Below, piece after piece: positions 48,231 through 57,680 of a stretch of 64,000 bases of DNA. The stretch spans positions 1 to 64,000 of the forward strand of contig JAAWWE010000010.1 of NCBI GenBank assembly GCA_021404525.1, written 5' to 3'. Position 1 is the stretch's first letter. Every line of letters begins with the position of its first letter. This DNA is from Rhodobiaceae bacterium. GTDB taxonomy: Bacteria > Pseudomonadota > Alphaproteobacteria > Parvibaculales > Parvibaculaceae. A model generated the notes under the pieces. The model did no database searches. It saw only the letters and a program-made list of their open reading frames with translations, and was not told the DNA's origin. Both the position numbers and the translations under genes were made by a program.

Positions 48231-49130
48231 TTAGCGCTGGCAAGAGGGGCAATAGAAGCTCGACCGGCCACTCTGAACAATGCGCGCCACCCTAGCGGTG
48301 CAGCCCTTTGTGAGACAAGCCTCCCCTTCGCGTCCATAGATCTGAAAGCTGTGCTGGAAATAGCCCAGCTCACCGTCGGCTTGGGCATAGTCTCGAAGAG
48401 TCGATCCGCCCGCTTCAATGGCTTCATTGATGACGTCGCGGATGATAGGGGCCAACCGTTCAGCGCGCAGGGGAGGCTTTGGTCCCTTGCCCGCAATTGT
48501 CGCTGCGGTGCGTTTTGGCGAAATGCGCGCGCGGTAGAGGGCTTCGCAGACATATATATTGCCGAGCCCTGCCACGACACGCTGATCAAGCAGAGCTGAT
48601 TTGATGGGCGTCTTCTTTCCGCGCAACGCGTCGGCAAGACCCGTGGCCGAAAATTCATTGCCATTTGGCTCGGGGCCCAACCCAACCAGGTGCTTTGACT
48701 GAGCTAACGCATCCTCTGCAATCAGGTCCATATATCCAAAGCGGCGATGGTCGGAATAGACAATGCGGGTGCCCCCTTCCATATGGAACACCACATGGTC
48801 ATGCTTTCCTGTGCCATCCGGCGCAGCAGTGCTTGCCTGATGTGTAAAGACGCCAGGCACATTTTCCACGCCGTCAGGTGGGCAGATGGTGAAACGTCCC
48901 GACATGCCGAGATGGGACAGCAGAACGTGTCCGCTCTCCAGGTGAATGAGCAGATATTTTGCCCGGCGGCTGAGGCTCGTCACCTTTTGCCCGGACACCT
49001 TTCGCGCAAAACCTTTGGGGAAAGGAAAGCGCAGGTTTGGGCGCCGGACTTCAAGACGGTCGATCACCCGGCCCGCCATGGAGGGCTCCAGCCCTCTGCG
49101 GACGGTTTCGACTTCGGGGAGTTCCGGCAT
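48231..49130 (-). CDS. mutM: formamidopyrimidine-DNA glycosylase
   Basis: 299 residues. The N-terminus [15 protein letters not shown] supplies the catalytic Pro and Glu after Met removal. Also [24 protein letters not shown] and a C-terminal zinc finger C-x4-C...C-x2-C (CLTKGC ... CPSC). Excises oxidised purines such as 8-oxoguanine and nicks the strand. Divergent from ubiE across 145 bp. Confidence 0.96.
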   Translation of the reverse strand: MPELPEVETVRRGLEPSMAGRVIDRLEVRRPNLRFPFPKGFARKVSGQKVTSLSRRAKYLLIHLESGHVLLSHLGMSGRFTICPPDGVENVPGVFTHQASTAAPDGTGKHDHVVFHMEGGTRIVYSDHRRFGYMDLIAEDALAQSKHLVGLGPEPNGNEFSATGLADALRGKKTPIKSALLDQRVVAGLGNIYVCEALYRARISPKRTAATIAGKGPKPPLRAERLAPIIRDVINEAIEAGGSTLRDYAQADGELGYFQHSFQIYGREGEACLTKGCTARVARIVQSGRSSFYCPSCQR

Positions 49131-49275
49131 GGATGGAGGGGCTCGCTTGGCTTGAGAATGGGGCCGTTTCTGGTGGTCCTAGGACGCGTCGAAAGGGCAC
49201 ATTAAGAAAGAAGGGCGCAAAGTAGCGCGGTTCTGCCGCTTCCGCTATGGTCCGGCGCGAAGAGGTATAGATTTT

Positions 49276-50061
49276 ATGACGTCCGCCGACCCAGACAAAT
49301 ATGCTGATGACAGCAGAGCCAAGCATTTCGGGTTCAAGCCAGTTACGGAAGACGAAAAAACACGTCTGGTTTACTCCGTCTTCGAAAAGGTCGCTGATCG
49401 CTACGATCTGATGAATGACCTCATGACGGTGGGTCTTCACCGCGCGTGGAAACAGGCCATGGTCGATAAACTGGGGCCACCCCGGAATGATCGACCCTGG
49501 CACCTGATCGATGTCGCAGGGGGCACAGGCGACATTGCCTTTCGCGCGCTCGACCGCGCTGGAGCAAACGCCAAGGTCACGGTCTGCGATATTAATGATC
49601 ATATGCTTGAGGTGGGGCGCACCCGCGCCCAAGACCAAGGCTATTCAGATCGTACGGAATTTATCTGCGGCGATGCGGAGACACTCCCGTTCCCGGACCG
49701 GCATTTTGATGCCTATTCCATTGCGCTTGGCATTCGTAATGTCACCCGCATGCAAAACGCCCTGCGGGACGCCTACAGAGTTCTGAAACCGGGTGGCCGG
49801 TTTGTGGTCCTGGAAATGTCTCACATGGTCACGCCGGAACTGCAGCAGGTATATGATTTCCTTTCCTTCAATGCGATCCCGCCCATCGGCAAAGCGGTGA
49901 CGGGCGATGCGGGGCCCTATCAATATCTCATCGAAAGCACACGCCAGTTTCCGAAGCCTGACATTTTCAAAACAATGATCGAAGACGCGGGTTTTGAGAA
50001 TGTTCAGTATCAAAGCTTGAGCGGCGGCATTGTTGCCCTTCATTGGGGCTGGCGGATCTAG
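49276..50061 (+). CDS. ubiE: ubiquinone/menaquinone C-methyltransferase
   Basis: 261 residues. SAM-binding motif [15 protein letters not shown], plus the family signatures [17 protein letters not shown] and [10 protein letters not shown]-methylation step of ubiquinone synthesis. First gene of a ubiE-ubiB pair, four bases apart. Confidence 0.96.
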   Translation: MTSADPDKYADDSRAKHFGFKPVTEDEKTRLVYSVFEKVADRYDLMNDLMTVGLHRAWKQAMVDKLGPPRNDRPWHLIDVAGGTGDIAFRALDRAGANAKVTVCDINDHMLEVGRTRAQDQGYSDRTEFICGDAETLPFPDRHFDAYSIALGIRNVTRMQNALRDAYRVLKPGGRFVVLEMSHMVTPELQQVYDFLSFNAIPPIGKAVTGDAGPYQYLIESTRQFPKPDIFKTMIEDAGFENVQYQSLSGGIVALHWGWRI

Positions 50062-50065
50062 ACCC

Positions 50066-51688
50066 ATGGGCGCGCTTCGCAACATGATCCGACTTGTGCG
50101 TGCGGGACGCGTTATGGCGCGCTATGACGCTTTATTTCCGCCGGAGTTCGAAGACGACGTTCCAGCGGCGGTGAAGGTCGGTCGGTCCCTTGCCTCCATC
50201 CGTCTGCCCTGGGAAGCCAAGCCCGATGCGAGCGACGATGAGGCGGAACGGCTGTCCACCGCCTTGCAGGTTCTAGGGCCCTCCTACATTAAGCTTGGTC
50301 AGTTCCTGGCAACCCGCGCCGACATTATCGGCCCCGACCTTGCCGGTGACCTGGCGCTCCTGCGCGACAAGCTGCCCCCTTTCGATCAGTCCATCGCCAT
50401 CAAGACGATTGAGGGCGATCTTGGCCAAAAGGTGGATGATCTTTTTGTCGACCTTGGTGATCCCGTCGCAGCCGCGTCTATCGCGCAGGTTCACAAAGCG
50501 ACCATTGCAGATGCGGAACGGTCTGAGGGAGACCGCCCTGAAGGGCTTGCTTATCGTCCCGTCGCGGTCAAAGTGCTGCGTCCAGATGTCGAGAAGCGGT
50601 TTGCGGCGGACCTGGAAAGCTTCTTTTGGGTTGCGCGTTTGATTGAGCGGGTTCAACCCTCCGCTCGCCGCTTGCGACCTGTCGAAGTTGTGCAAACGCT
50701 CGCAGACAGTGTCGCCCTTGAAATGGATTTGCGCCTGGAAGCCGCCGCCATGTCCGAGATGGCACAGAACACGGCTGGCGATAAACATTTCCGGGTTCCA
50801 GAAATAGACTGGGAACGCACGGCGCGGCGCGTCATGACCATGGAGTGGATTGACGGCATTCCCGCGAGCGACGCAGAAGCGGTGGCGACAGCCGGTCACA
50901 ATATGGCGGAGCTCGGCACAAGGGTCATCCAGACCTTCCTCACTCACGCCCTTAGAGACGGTTTCTTTCATGCGGACATGCATCAAGGAAACCTCTTTGT
51001 GGATAAGGACGGGTCACTGGTTGCGGTTGATTTCGGGATCATGGGTCGTCTTGATCAGCGGTCGCGACGTTTCCTTGCTGAAATTCTCTTCGGCTTTGTC
51101 CGCCGTGACTATCGCCGCGTTGCCGAAATTCATTTCGAAGCCGGATATGTTCCCGAAGACAAGAATGTCGACACTTTCGCGCAGGCGCTCCGCTCAATTG
51201 GCGAGCCCATCTTCGGGAAAGACGCAAAAGACGTCTCCATGGGTCGCTTGTTGGCGCAGCTCTTTCTTGTCACCGACCAGTTCGATATGGAGACCCGGCC
51301 TGAGCTGATCCTGCTGCAAAAGACCATGGTGGTGGTTGAAGGCGTCGCCCGTCATTTCGATCCCGAACATAATATCTGGGACAGCGCTGAACCCATCCTC
51401 GCCGCCTGGATGGCGGAACGGCTTGGACCTGAAGGCATGATCCAGGATGCAACGGATGGCGCGGCGGCACTCGGTCGTGTGGTGACGCACCTGCCAGAAT
51501 TTATTGACCGGGCTGAAAAAACCGCACGCCTGGTCAGCGACAATATTGATGGGGACGGCATCCGCCTGCACCCCAGCACCGCAGATGCGATCGGTAAGGC
51601 GCAACGGACTGATGCAGCCTGGAGCCGCGGTGCTTTGTGGGTGGCGGCGCTGGCGCTCGTCGTCTTGGCCGTTACGCAAGTGCTTTAG
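50066..51688 (+). CDS. ubiB: UbiB-family atypical kinase for ubiquinone synthesis
   Basis: 540 residues from ATG 50066, four bases after the ubiE stop. UbiB/ADCK features: KxGQ motif in YIKLGQFLATR, Ala-rich loop AAASIAQVHKAT, catalytic Lys in VAVKVLRP, HADMHQGNLFV and DFGIMGRL. One C-terminal hydrophobic helix (about 518-537) anchors it in the membrane. Required for ubiquinone hydroxylation steps, by an ATPase role not fully understood. Confidence 0.94.
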   Translation: MGALRNMIRLVRAGRVMARYDALFPPEFEDDVPAAVKVGRSLASIRLPWEAKPDASDDEAERLSTALQVLGPSYIKLGQFLATRADIIGPDLAGDLALLRDKLPPFDQSIAIKTIEGDLGQKVDDLFVDLGDPVAAASIAQVHKATIADAERSEGDRPEGLAYRPVAVKVLRPDVEKRFAADLESFFWVARLIERVQPSARRLRPVEVVQTLADSVALEMDLRLEAAAMSEMAQNTAGDKHFRVPEIDWERTARRVMTMEWIDGIPASDAEAVATAGHNMAELGTRVIQTFLTHALRDGFFHADMHQGNLFVDKDGSLVAVDFGIMGRLDQRSRRFLAEILFGFVRRDYRRVAEIHFEAGYVPEDKNVDTFAQALRSIGEPIFGKDAKDVSMGRLLAQLFLVTDQFDMETRPELILLQKTMVVVEGVARHFDPEHNIWDSAEPILAAWMAERLGPEGMIQDATDGAAALGRVVTHLPEFIDRAEKTARLVSDNIDGDGIRLHPSTADAIGKAQRTDAAWSRGALWVAALALVVLAVTQVL

Positions 51689-51783
51689 GTCTAAGCGCCA
51701 CCGCCCTTGCGGATTAGCAAGAAAAAACCCACGTCTTCCCCTAAGGTTTAATCTGACGTTCGGCCATTTGCTTGGGAGATGAC

Positions 51784-52974
51784 ATGAAGATCCTCGTTTT
51801 GGGTGCAGGCGGCATGGGCGCCAAAGCAGCGGAGACCGTCGCCCAATTTGATGGGGTTTCTTCCCTCACGATTGCAGATCTGGATGTTGCGTGTGCCGAC
51901 AGTGTCGCAAAAAAGTGCGGACCAAAGGCCCGCGCCCTCCAATTGGATGTGACCGACACGACGGCCCTTCAAAGCGCGCTCAATGAAAGCGATGCGGTTC
52001 TCAATTGTGTCGGACCTTTCTTTCGTTTTGGCGTGCCCATTCTCACAGCCGCCATTGAGACCGGCACACCCTATTTCGACATTTGTGATGATCCGGAGCC
52101 TACGCTTGAGATGCTCGCATTGGACGAAAAGGCCAAGGCCCAAAATATGCTCGCCATTGTCGGCATGGGAGCAAGCCCAGGTGTTTCAAACCTGCTTGCC
52201 GCCAAAACCTGCACCTCACTCGACAAGATAGACCATCTCATCACTGGCTGGAGCCTTGATGATGATGAAGACGGCCCGATGGGCGATCTTGATCTCAGTG
52301 AAGAAGGCGGGGATGCGGCGTTTGTTCATTGGATGGAACAATGTTCCGGCGAAGTGACCAGTTGGGTTGGCGGCAAACTCACTCCGGTAAAGCCCCTGCA
52401 GCCTTTGAAGGTGACCTATCCGGGCCTCGGGAAACGAACCCTATGGACCGTCGGGCACCCGGAGCCGGTCACGCTTCCGCTCACCTTCCCTCATGTCACC
52501 ACCGCGTCCAATGCGATGGTCCTCAACAGGTTGGATGCGATCGGACTGAAAGATCTGTCCCGCCGCATTGATGCAGGCCGCATCACCATCGATGAGGCTG
52601 CCGCAGAAATTTCCGGCTCCATCGGAAAAGACGGCGGCTCAGCCTTTCAAGCCTTTATGGGCTGGATCGTCTCCAAGCTGTCAGGGCCAAGATTTCCCTC
52701 GCTCTTTGCCCTCGCGGAGGGATATCGCGACGGACGACCTGCAATCGCTGCGGCGGCCATCACCGCGCTTCCGAAAGATGGCATGGCGGGCGTCACCAGC
52801 GTGCCGCTCGCTGTCGCCTTGAAGCTCTTCATTGACGGGAAAATCATAGGCACCGGCGTCAAGGCGCCAGAGGCCGTGATCGATCCAGACCTCTTTTTCC
52901 AGACCTTTCACCCTTATTGTGTGGTTCCTGAGCCAGTTTCGGCGGAAAAACTGGTCTCACTTGCCGTAAACTGA
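51784..52974 (+). CDS. saccharopine-dehydrogenase-like oxidoreductase
   Basis: 396 residues from the ATG at 51784 (GGGAG six bases upstream). N-terminal Rossmann fold MKILVLGAGGMGAKAAE, then DAVLNCVGPFFRFG and PYFDICDDPE, as in the saccharopine dehydrogenase/NADP-binding family. Central GMGASPGVSNLLA is a second family hallmark. The reaction is not known; members reduce or cleave diverse substrates, and lysine metabolism should not be assumed. Stands alone between ubiB and coaBC. Confidence 0.8.
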   Translation: MKILVLGAGGMGAKAAETVAQFDGVSSLTIADLDVACADSVAKKCGPKARALQLDVTDTTALQSALNESDAVLNCVGPFFRFGVPILTAAIETGTPYFDICDDPEPTLEMLALDEKAKAQNMLAIVGMGASPGVSNLLAAKTCTSLDKIDHLITGWSLDDDEDGPMGDLDLSEEGGDAAFVHWMEQCSGEVTSWVGGKLTPVKPLQPLKVTYPGLGKRTLWTVGHPEPVTLPLTFPHVTTASNAMVLNRLDAIGLKDLSRRIDAGRITIDEAAAEISGSIGKDGGSAFQAFMGWIVSKLSGPRFPSLFALAEGYRDGRPAIAAAAITALPKDGMAGVTSVPLAVALKLFIDGKIIGTGVKAPEAVIDPDLFFQTFHPYCVVPEPVSAEKLVSLAVN

Positions 52975-53109
52975 GCTTTTCTGGCAGGCATTTCCTCTAA
53001 CGGGAAATTGATCTACACAAAGTCACCGTGAAACCCTATATTCTCCACTAACAGATTGCATTGGTCTGCTGATGTCCGGCAGCGCTCGTGTTTTCCAGGA
53101 GTTTCACAT

Positions 53110-54330
53110 ATGTCCTCAGCTGGCCAGAGTCTGAACGGTCGCCGTATCTTGCTGATCATTGGCGGCGGGATCGCAGCCTATAAGAGCCTCGAGCTTATCC
53201 GACGGTTGCGCGAACGTGGGGCCAGTGTCCGGGCCATCATGACCCAGGCTGCCAGTGAATTTGTGACACCGCTCTCCGTCTCCAGCCTTACAGAAGATGT
53301 GGTCTACCAGTCTCTTTTCGATCTCACCCAGGAAAGTGAGATGGGCCATATTCAGCTCTCGAGGGATGCAGATCTTCTTGTGGTGGTGCCCGCCACTGCG
53401 GATCTAATGGCCAAGATGGCGGGCGGGCTGGCTAGCGACCTCGCGACGACCGCGCTGCTAGCAACAGATAAACCAGTCCTCGTTGCACCTGCCATGAATG
53501 TGCGCATGTGGGAACATGCAGCAACACAACGCAACATCGCCACGCTCCGGGGTGATGGCATTCACTTTGTCGGTCCAAACGACGGCGATATGGCGTGCGG
53601 TGAATTTGGCCCGGGCCGTATGGCGGAGCCAATGGAAATTGTTCAGGCTATTGAAGAGCAGCTTGCAAACCCGGCTGATCGGCCGCTTTCAGGACGATCC
53701 GCGTTGGTCACGTCGGGTCCTACCCATGAGCCGATTGATCCGGTGCGCTATATTGCGAACCGCTCCTCCGGCAAACAGGGTCATGCTATCGCCGCTGCGC
53801 TCGCACGGCTTGGGGCGGACACCACCCTTGTTGCCGGACCGACGAGCCAGGCCGACCCTATTGGCGTGCATGTGAAACATGTGGAGACAGCCCGCGAGAT
53901 GCTGGCCGCCTGCGAAGCCGCCCTGCCAGCAGATATTGCTGTCTGCACAGCCGCCGTCGCAGATTGGCGGGTCGATCAAAGTGCCAATCAGAAGATGAAA
54001 AAGGATGGCAGCGGCACACCCCCTGCCCTCGCCCTGGTTGAAAACCCTGACATTCTGAAAACGATCTCCCAGCATGCGAGCCAGCGCCCTGGGCTCGTGA
54101 TCGGCTTTGCAGCCGAAACAGAGAACGTTGTCGACTACGCCCAAGCCAAACGGGCACGCAAAGGGTGTGACTGGATTGTCGCCAATGATGTGTCTCCTGG
54201 CACAGGGATTATGGGGGGCGACATGAACTCTGTTCACCTCATAACCGCAGATGCCCATGAAGACTGGCCTTCAATGTCGAAGGCTGATGTTGCGCAGCGC
54301 CTGGCGCTTCGCGTTGCAGATCACTTTTAA
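53110..54330 (+). CDS. coaBC: bifunctional phosphopantothenoylcysteine decarboxylase / phosphopantothenate--cysteine ligase
   Basis: 406 residues from the ATG at 53110 (CAGGAG eight bases upstream). CoaC flavoprotein half (about 12-185): GGGIAAYKSLEL, PAMNVRMWEHAATQRN and the substrate-lid Cys in GDMACGEFGPGRMAEP. CoaB half (about 195-406): TSGPTHEPIDPVRYIANRSSGK and the KMKK loop. Two consecutive steps of coenzyme A synthesis. Likely in an operon with dut, nine bases downstream. Confidence 0.96.
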   Translation: MSSAGQSLNGRRILLIIGGGIAAYKSLELIRRLRERGASVRAIMTQAASEFVTPLSVSSLTEDVVYQSLFDLTQESEMGHIQLSRDADLLVVVPATADLMAKMAGGLASDLATTALLATDKPVLVAPAMNVRMWEHAATQRNIATLRGDGIHFVGPNDGDMACGEFGPGRMAEPMEIVQAIEEQLANPADRPLSGRSALVTSGPTHEPIDPVRYIANRSSGKQGHAIAAALARLGADTTLVAGPTSQADPIGVHVKHVETAREMLAACEAALPADIAVCTAAVADWRVDQSANQKMKKDGSGTPPALALVENPDILKTISQHASQRPGLVIGFAAETENVVDYAQAKRARKGCDWIVANDVSPGTGIMGGDMNSVHLITADAHEDWPSMSKADVAQRLALRVADHF

Positions 54331-54339
54331 GGATTGAAA

Positions 54340-54810
54340 ATGAGTTTCTCGGAAGTTTCCGTTCCCGTTCAGCGCCTGCCTCATGGGCGTGACCTACCGC
54401 TCCCGCAATATGAGACGGATGGCGCCGCGGGTCTTGATCTGCAGGCTGCGATCCCCGAGGGCGAGGAACTGATACTGGCTCCTGGCGCACGCGATATGGT
54501 TCCGACCGGTCTCGCGATGGCCCTGCCTCACGGATATGAAGCGCAAATCCGACCACGCTCAGGCCTGGCTGCAAAGAACGGCGTCACAGCGCTCAATTCG
54601 CCGGGCACGATTGATTGCGATTATCGCGGTGAGGTGAAGGTCATTCTGATCAATCACGGGGCCGACCCGCTGGTGATCACGCGAGGTATGCGCATTGCAC
54701 AAATGATTATCGCGCCGGTAACCCGTGGCATTTTCGAAGAACATGACAGCCTGCCGGAAACCGATCGCGGCGCCGGCGGCTTTGGCTCGACAGGCACCGG
54801 CGGCGCTTGA
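54340..54810 (+). CDS. dut: dUTP pyrophosphatase
   Basis: 156 residues from ATG 54340 (AAGGA upstream; a TTG at 54334 rejected). All five dUTPase motifs: [40 protein letters not shown] and the Gly-rich C-terminal [10 protein letters not shown] that closes over the nucleotide. Hydrolyses dUTP to dUMP, keeping uracil out of DNA. coaBC-dut-rrf2 lie on the same strand with short gaps. Confidence 0.97.
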   Translation: MSFSEVSVPVQRLPHGRDLPLPQYETDGAAGLDLQAAIPEGEELILAPGARDMVPTGLAMALPHGYEAQIRPRSGLAAKNGVTALNSPGTIDCDYRGEVKVILINHGADPLVITRGMRIAQMIIAPVTRGIFEEHDSLPETDRGAGGFGSTGTGGA

Positions 54811-54837
54811 GAGCCGCAAGAAGAAGGGCAGCAAACA

Positions 54838-55284
54838 GTGCGACTATCGAAAAAAACACTCCTAGCTCTCGAAGCGGTTTTGGATGTTGCCGTTAATGCA
54901 CGGCCCGATCCGGTTCAGTCGAAAGACATTACCCGGCGCCAAGGCATCCCGCAGCGCTATCTCGAACAGGTCATGCAGCAATTGGTACATGCCAACATTC
55001 TCAAAGGGGTGCGCGGACCGAAGGGTGGATATCGCCTTGCGCGCGAACGCAGACGCATCTCGATGGGTGACATTGTTCGGATCGTTGGCGCGATGGAGCT
55101 GGCAGACGAACCGCGCGATACACCATCCGTCTTGAGCGAAAAGGTCATCGGCCCCATATGGGACGAGATACAATCAGAGATGATGGAAAAACTCGATGCG
55201 GTGACGATTGAAGACCTTTGCCGAAGTGCGGCCACTGTTGGCGCCGATGGCGAAATCAAGAGCGACGCAGACTTTACGATTTAG
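54838..55284 (+). CDS. Rrf2-family regulator lacking cluster cysteines
   Basis: 148 residues, GTG start with AAGGG nine bases upstream. N-terminal winged helix: ALEAVLDVAVNA, IPQRYLEQVMQQLVHANILKGVRGPKGGYRLAR, typical of Rrf2. Only one Cys (LCRSA), so the three-Cys iron-sulfur site of IscR/NsrR is absent, resembling CymR of Firmicutes, which controls cysteine metabolism with CysK. Encoded 47 bp before cysK, so control of cysteine synthesis is likely. It is also 27 bp behind dut. Confidence 0.87.
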   Translation: MRLSKKTLLALEAVLDVAVNARPDPVQSKDITRRQGIPQRYLEQVMQQLVHANILKGVRGPKGGYRLARERRRISMGDIVRIVGAMELADEPRDTPSVLSEKVIGPIWDEIQSEMMEKLDAVTIEDLCRSAATVGADGEIKSDADFTI

Positions 55285-55331
55285 AACAACTCACGGAAGA
55301 TGAGTGATCTTCTCACACAGGGAGCAAGACT

Positions 55332-56294
55332 ATGAGCCAGGCAGACAGCAAGCCAGGACGCGGCCGCATCTACGACAATATTACCGACACAATCGGCAAC
55401 ACGCCTTTGGTGCGGTTGAATAAGCTCGCCAAAGAACGAAACGTCAAAGCAGACATTCTTCTGAAGCTTGAGTTTTTCAATCCCCTGGCCAGCGTTAAAG
55501 ATCGCATCGGTGTCGCCATGATTGAAGACCTGGAAAACCGAGGTCTTCTAACGCCTGAGACCATCATCGTTGAGCCTACGTCCGGGAATACGGGTATCGC
55601 TCTGGCATTTGTGTGCGCAGCAAAAGGCTACCGCCTGATCCTCTGCATGCCGGAGAGCATGTCGATTGAGCGACGGAAGATGCTGGCCCTTCTCGGCGCT
55701 GAGCTGGAGCTCACCCCAGCCGACAAAGGCATGAAAGGGGCCCTTGCCCGCGCGGAAGAATTGCTCAACGAGTATCCCAATTCGGTGATGCCTCAACAGT
55801 TTGACAACCCGGCAAACCCAGCCATTCACCAGCGCACCACCGCTGAAGAAATCTGGAACGATACAGATGGCGCAGTTGACGTCGTCATCTCCGGTGTTGG
55901 AACGGGCGGGACCTTTACCGGTGTTGGCGGGACACTCAAGGAAAAGAAGCCATCGTTCAAGATGATCGCAGTTGAGCCGGAAGACAGCCCCGTTCTATCG
56001 GGCGGCGCGCCAGGCGCTCATAAAATTCAGGGGATTGGCGCTGGCTTCGTGCCAGGCAATCTCGACAGCGGGCTCATCGACGATGTGGTTACCATCGGCA
56101 ATGAAACGGCCTTTGAGATGGCCCGTCGTGTCGCGAAAGAAGAAGGGGTACCGGTCGGTATTTCATCGGGTGCCGCTATTGCAGCAGCGCTTGAAATCGG
56201 CAGTCGCGTCGACATGGAAGGCAAGACCATTGTCGTGATCATTCCGTCCTTTGCGGAACGCTATCTCTCGACAGCGCTCTTTGACGGACTCTAA
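55332..56294 (+). CDS. cysK: cysteine synthase A
   Basis: 320 residues. O-acetylserine sulfhydrylase: PLP-lysine in [33 protein letters not shown] and [11 protein letters not shown]. Converts O-acetylserine and sulfide to cysteine. Immediately behind an Rrf2-type regulator with a GGAGCAAG ribosome site. A terminator follows that extends into the convergent HxlR gene. Confidence 0.95.
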   Translation: MSQADSKPGRGRIYDNITDTIGNTPLVRLNKLAKERNVKADILLKLEFFNPLASVKDRIGVAMIEDLENRGLLTPETIIVEPTSGNTGIALAFVCAAKGYRLILCMPESMSIERRKMLALLGAELELTPADKGMKGALARAEELLNEYPNSVMPQQFDNPANPAIHQRTTAEEIWNDTDGAVDVVISGVGTGGTFTGVGGTLKEKKPSFKMIAVEPEDSPVLSGGAPGAHKIQGIGAGFVPGNLDSGLIDDVVTIGNETAFEMARRVAKEEGVPVGISSGAAIAAALEIGSRVDMEGKTIVVIIPSFAERYLSTALFDGL

Positions 56295-56320
56295 GTTCTT
56301 TCTAACAATCAGATGTGGAG

Positions 56321-56355
56321 ACCAGGTCTGGCGTCAGCCGGCCTGGTTTTCTTTT
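56321..56355 (+). terminator. cysK terminator overlapping the hxlR coding end
   Basis: ACCAGG / CCTGGT outer stem with a GGC / GCC inner pair and a TTTTCTTTT run. Its right half (56334 onward) lies within the last codons of the convergent regulator gene. Confidence 0.8.
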
Positions 56356-56810
56356 GGCTCGCGAAAACCCTGCCCAACCTCAACGGCTATCTCTCTGGCA
56401 TCCAACTCTTCGCCGCAATCGCCACAAACCATTTTCCCCTGAACGATATTGCCGCACTTTTCATGGCGTCGAACAATAGGCGCGCCGCGTTCGTCGGCCA
56501 TATGCTTGTCACCCCACTGCACAATTGACAGCACGACAGGGTAGAGATCGAAGCCACGCTCTGTGAGGCGGTACTCTTCGCGCACAGGCGCCTCGCCGTA
56601 GGGCACCTTCTTCAATACGCCTTCGTCGACAAGCTTCTTCAGTCGGTCTGCCAACACATGGCGGGTGATGCCGAGGCTCGCCTCAAAATGTTCAAACCTG
56701 CGAAGGCCGACAAAGCAGTCGCGCAGGATCATCAAGGTCCACCTGTCTCCAATCACAGACAGGGTCCGAGCCACTGAGCAAGGTTCGTCTTTCAGGTCGC
56801 GCCACCGCAT
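56334..56810 (-). CDS. HxlR-family transcriptional regulator
   Basis: 158 residues from ATG 56810 (AAGGG nine bases upstream); a GTG at 56834 is less likely. HxlR hallmark CSVARTLSVIGDRWTLMILRDCFVGLRRFEHFEASLGITRHVLADRL, with Cys at the N-terminus. A C-terminal CxxC-type extension (KCGNIVQGKMVCGDCG) may bind metal; this is common in larger family members. Divergent from an SDR-led operon with two matching inverted repeats between, which it probably binds. Confidence 0.87.
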   Translation of the reverse strand: MRWRDLKDEPCSVARTLSVIGDRWTLMILRDCFVGLRRFEHFEASLGITRHVLADRLKKLVDEGVLKKVPYGEAPVREEYRLTERGFDLYPVVLSIVQWGDKHMADERGAPIVRRHEKCGNIVQGKMVCGDCGEELDAREIAVEVGQGFREPKENQAG

Positions 56811-56852
56811 AGGTCTGATCCCTTTTTGATTCACTCAAGAAACTAGCTTGAC

Positions 56853-56902
56853 AAGTTCTGAATTGGAACCCACTTTACATGCCAAGTTCTAAAAAGGAAC
56901 TT
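56853..56902. promoter_or_regulatory. paired inverted-repeat operators of the HxlR-SDR region
   Basis: GTTC-N7-GAAC occurs twice: TGAATTG spacer at 56855-56869 and TAAAAAG spacer at 56886-56900, the second extending to AAGTTC / GAACTT. Centres are 31 bp apart. A TTGACA at 56848-56853 overlaps the first repeat, so binding would block a promoter for the SDR operon. Confidence 0.8.
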
Positions 56903-56934
56903 AATTGGATGATCGAAACGGTGGGAGACAAAAA

Positions 56935-57663
56935 ATGGCTGAAAAGAAAGCAATTCTGGTCATTGGGGCTGGTGATGCGACGGGTGGCGCCATTGCCAAA
57001 CGTTTTGCTCAGGAAGGATTTGAAGCCTGTGTCGTCCGCCGAAATGGAGACCAGCTGGCCCCATTGGTAGACGAAATCACAGCCGAAGGGGGGACAGCGC
57101 ACGCCTTCGGTGTGGATGCGCGCAAAGAAGATCAGATGATCGAGCTCGTTGAGAAAATCGAGACCGACATCGCGCCCATCGAAGTGGCGGTCTTTAACAT
57201 CGGCGCCAATGTGAACTTTCCGATTACAGAAACAACGTCGCGGGTCTATTTCAAAGTCTGGGAAATGGCCTGCTTCTCCGGCTTCCTGATGGGTCGCGAA
57301 GTCGCCAAGAAGATGCTGCCACGTGAGCGCGGCACCATGCTTTTCACCGGCGCCACTGCGAGCGTCCGCGGCGGCTCCGGATTCTCAGCCTTTGCCGGTG
57401 CCAAACATGCACTTCGCGCCCTTGCCCAAAGTCTTGCGCGAGAGCTCGGCCCCAAGGGCATTCATGTGGCCCACCCGATCCTGGATGGGGCCATCGACAC
57501 CCAATGGATCGCCGAGAACTTCCCAGAGCGTTACGCGCTGAAAGATCAGGACGGCATTCTAAAGCCCGATCACATCGCTGACGCCTATTGGAACATTCAT
57601 TGCCAACCCAGAGATGTGTGGACCCATGAAATGGACCTGCGGCCCTGGATGGAAACTTTTTAA
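56935..57663 (+). CDS. SDR-fold protein with Phe at the catalytic Tyr position
   Basis: 242 residues from ATG 56935 (GGGAG upstream). Rossmann fold with cofactor motif VIGAGDATGGAIAKRF and NIGAN (NNAG-like). Ser143 of the active site is present, but the YxxxK motif reads FAGAK: Phe153 replaces Tyr and Lys157 is kept, so ordinary ketone reduction is doubtful. Members of this subgroup are annotated only as SDR. It is first of four genes (SDR, crotonase, HCCA isomerase-like, thioesterase) with gaps of 17, 16 and 155 bp. Confidence 0.85.
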   Translation: MAEKKAILVIGAGDATGGAIAKRFAQEGFEACVVRRNGDQLAPLVDEITAEGGTAHAFGVDARKEDQMIELVEKIETDIAPIEVAVFNIGANVNFPITETTSRVYFKVWEMACFSGFLMGREVAKKMLPRERGTMLFTGATASVRGGSGFSAFAGAKHALRALAQSLARELGPKGIHVAHPILDGAIDTQWIAENFPERYALKDQDGILKPDHIADAYWNIHCQPRDVWTHEMDLRPWMETF

Positions 57664-57680
57664 CCTCTAAGGAACAACCG

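Noticed and set aside
56853..56902. SOS (LexA) boxes upstream of the SDR operon
   Set aside because: The motif is GTTC-N7-GAAC, an inverted repeat, whereas the alphaproteobacterial LexA box is the direct repeat GTTC-N7-GTTC. Better explained as HxlR operators.
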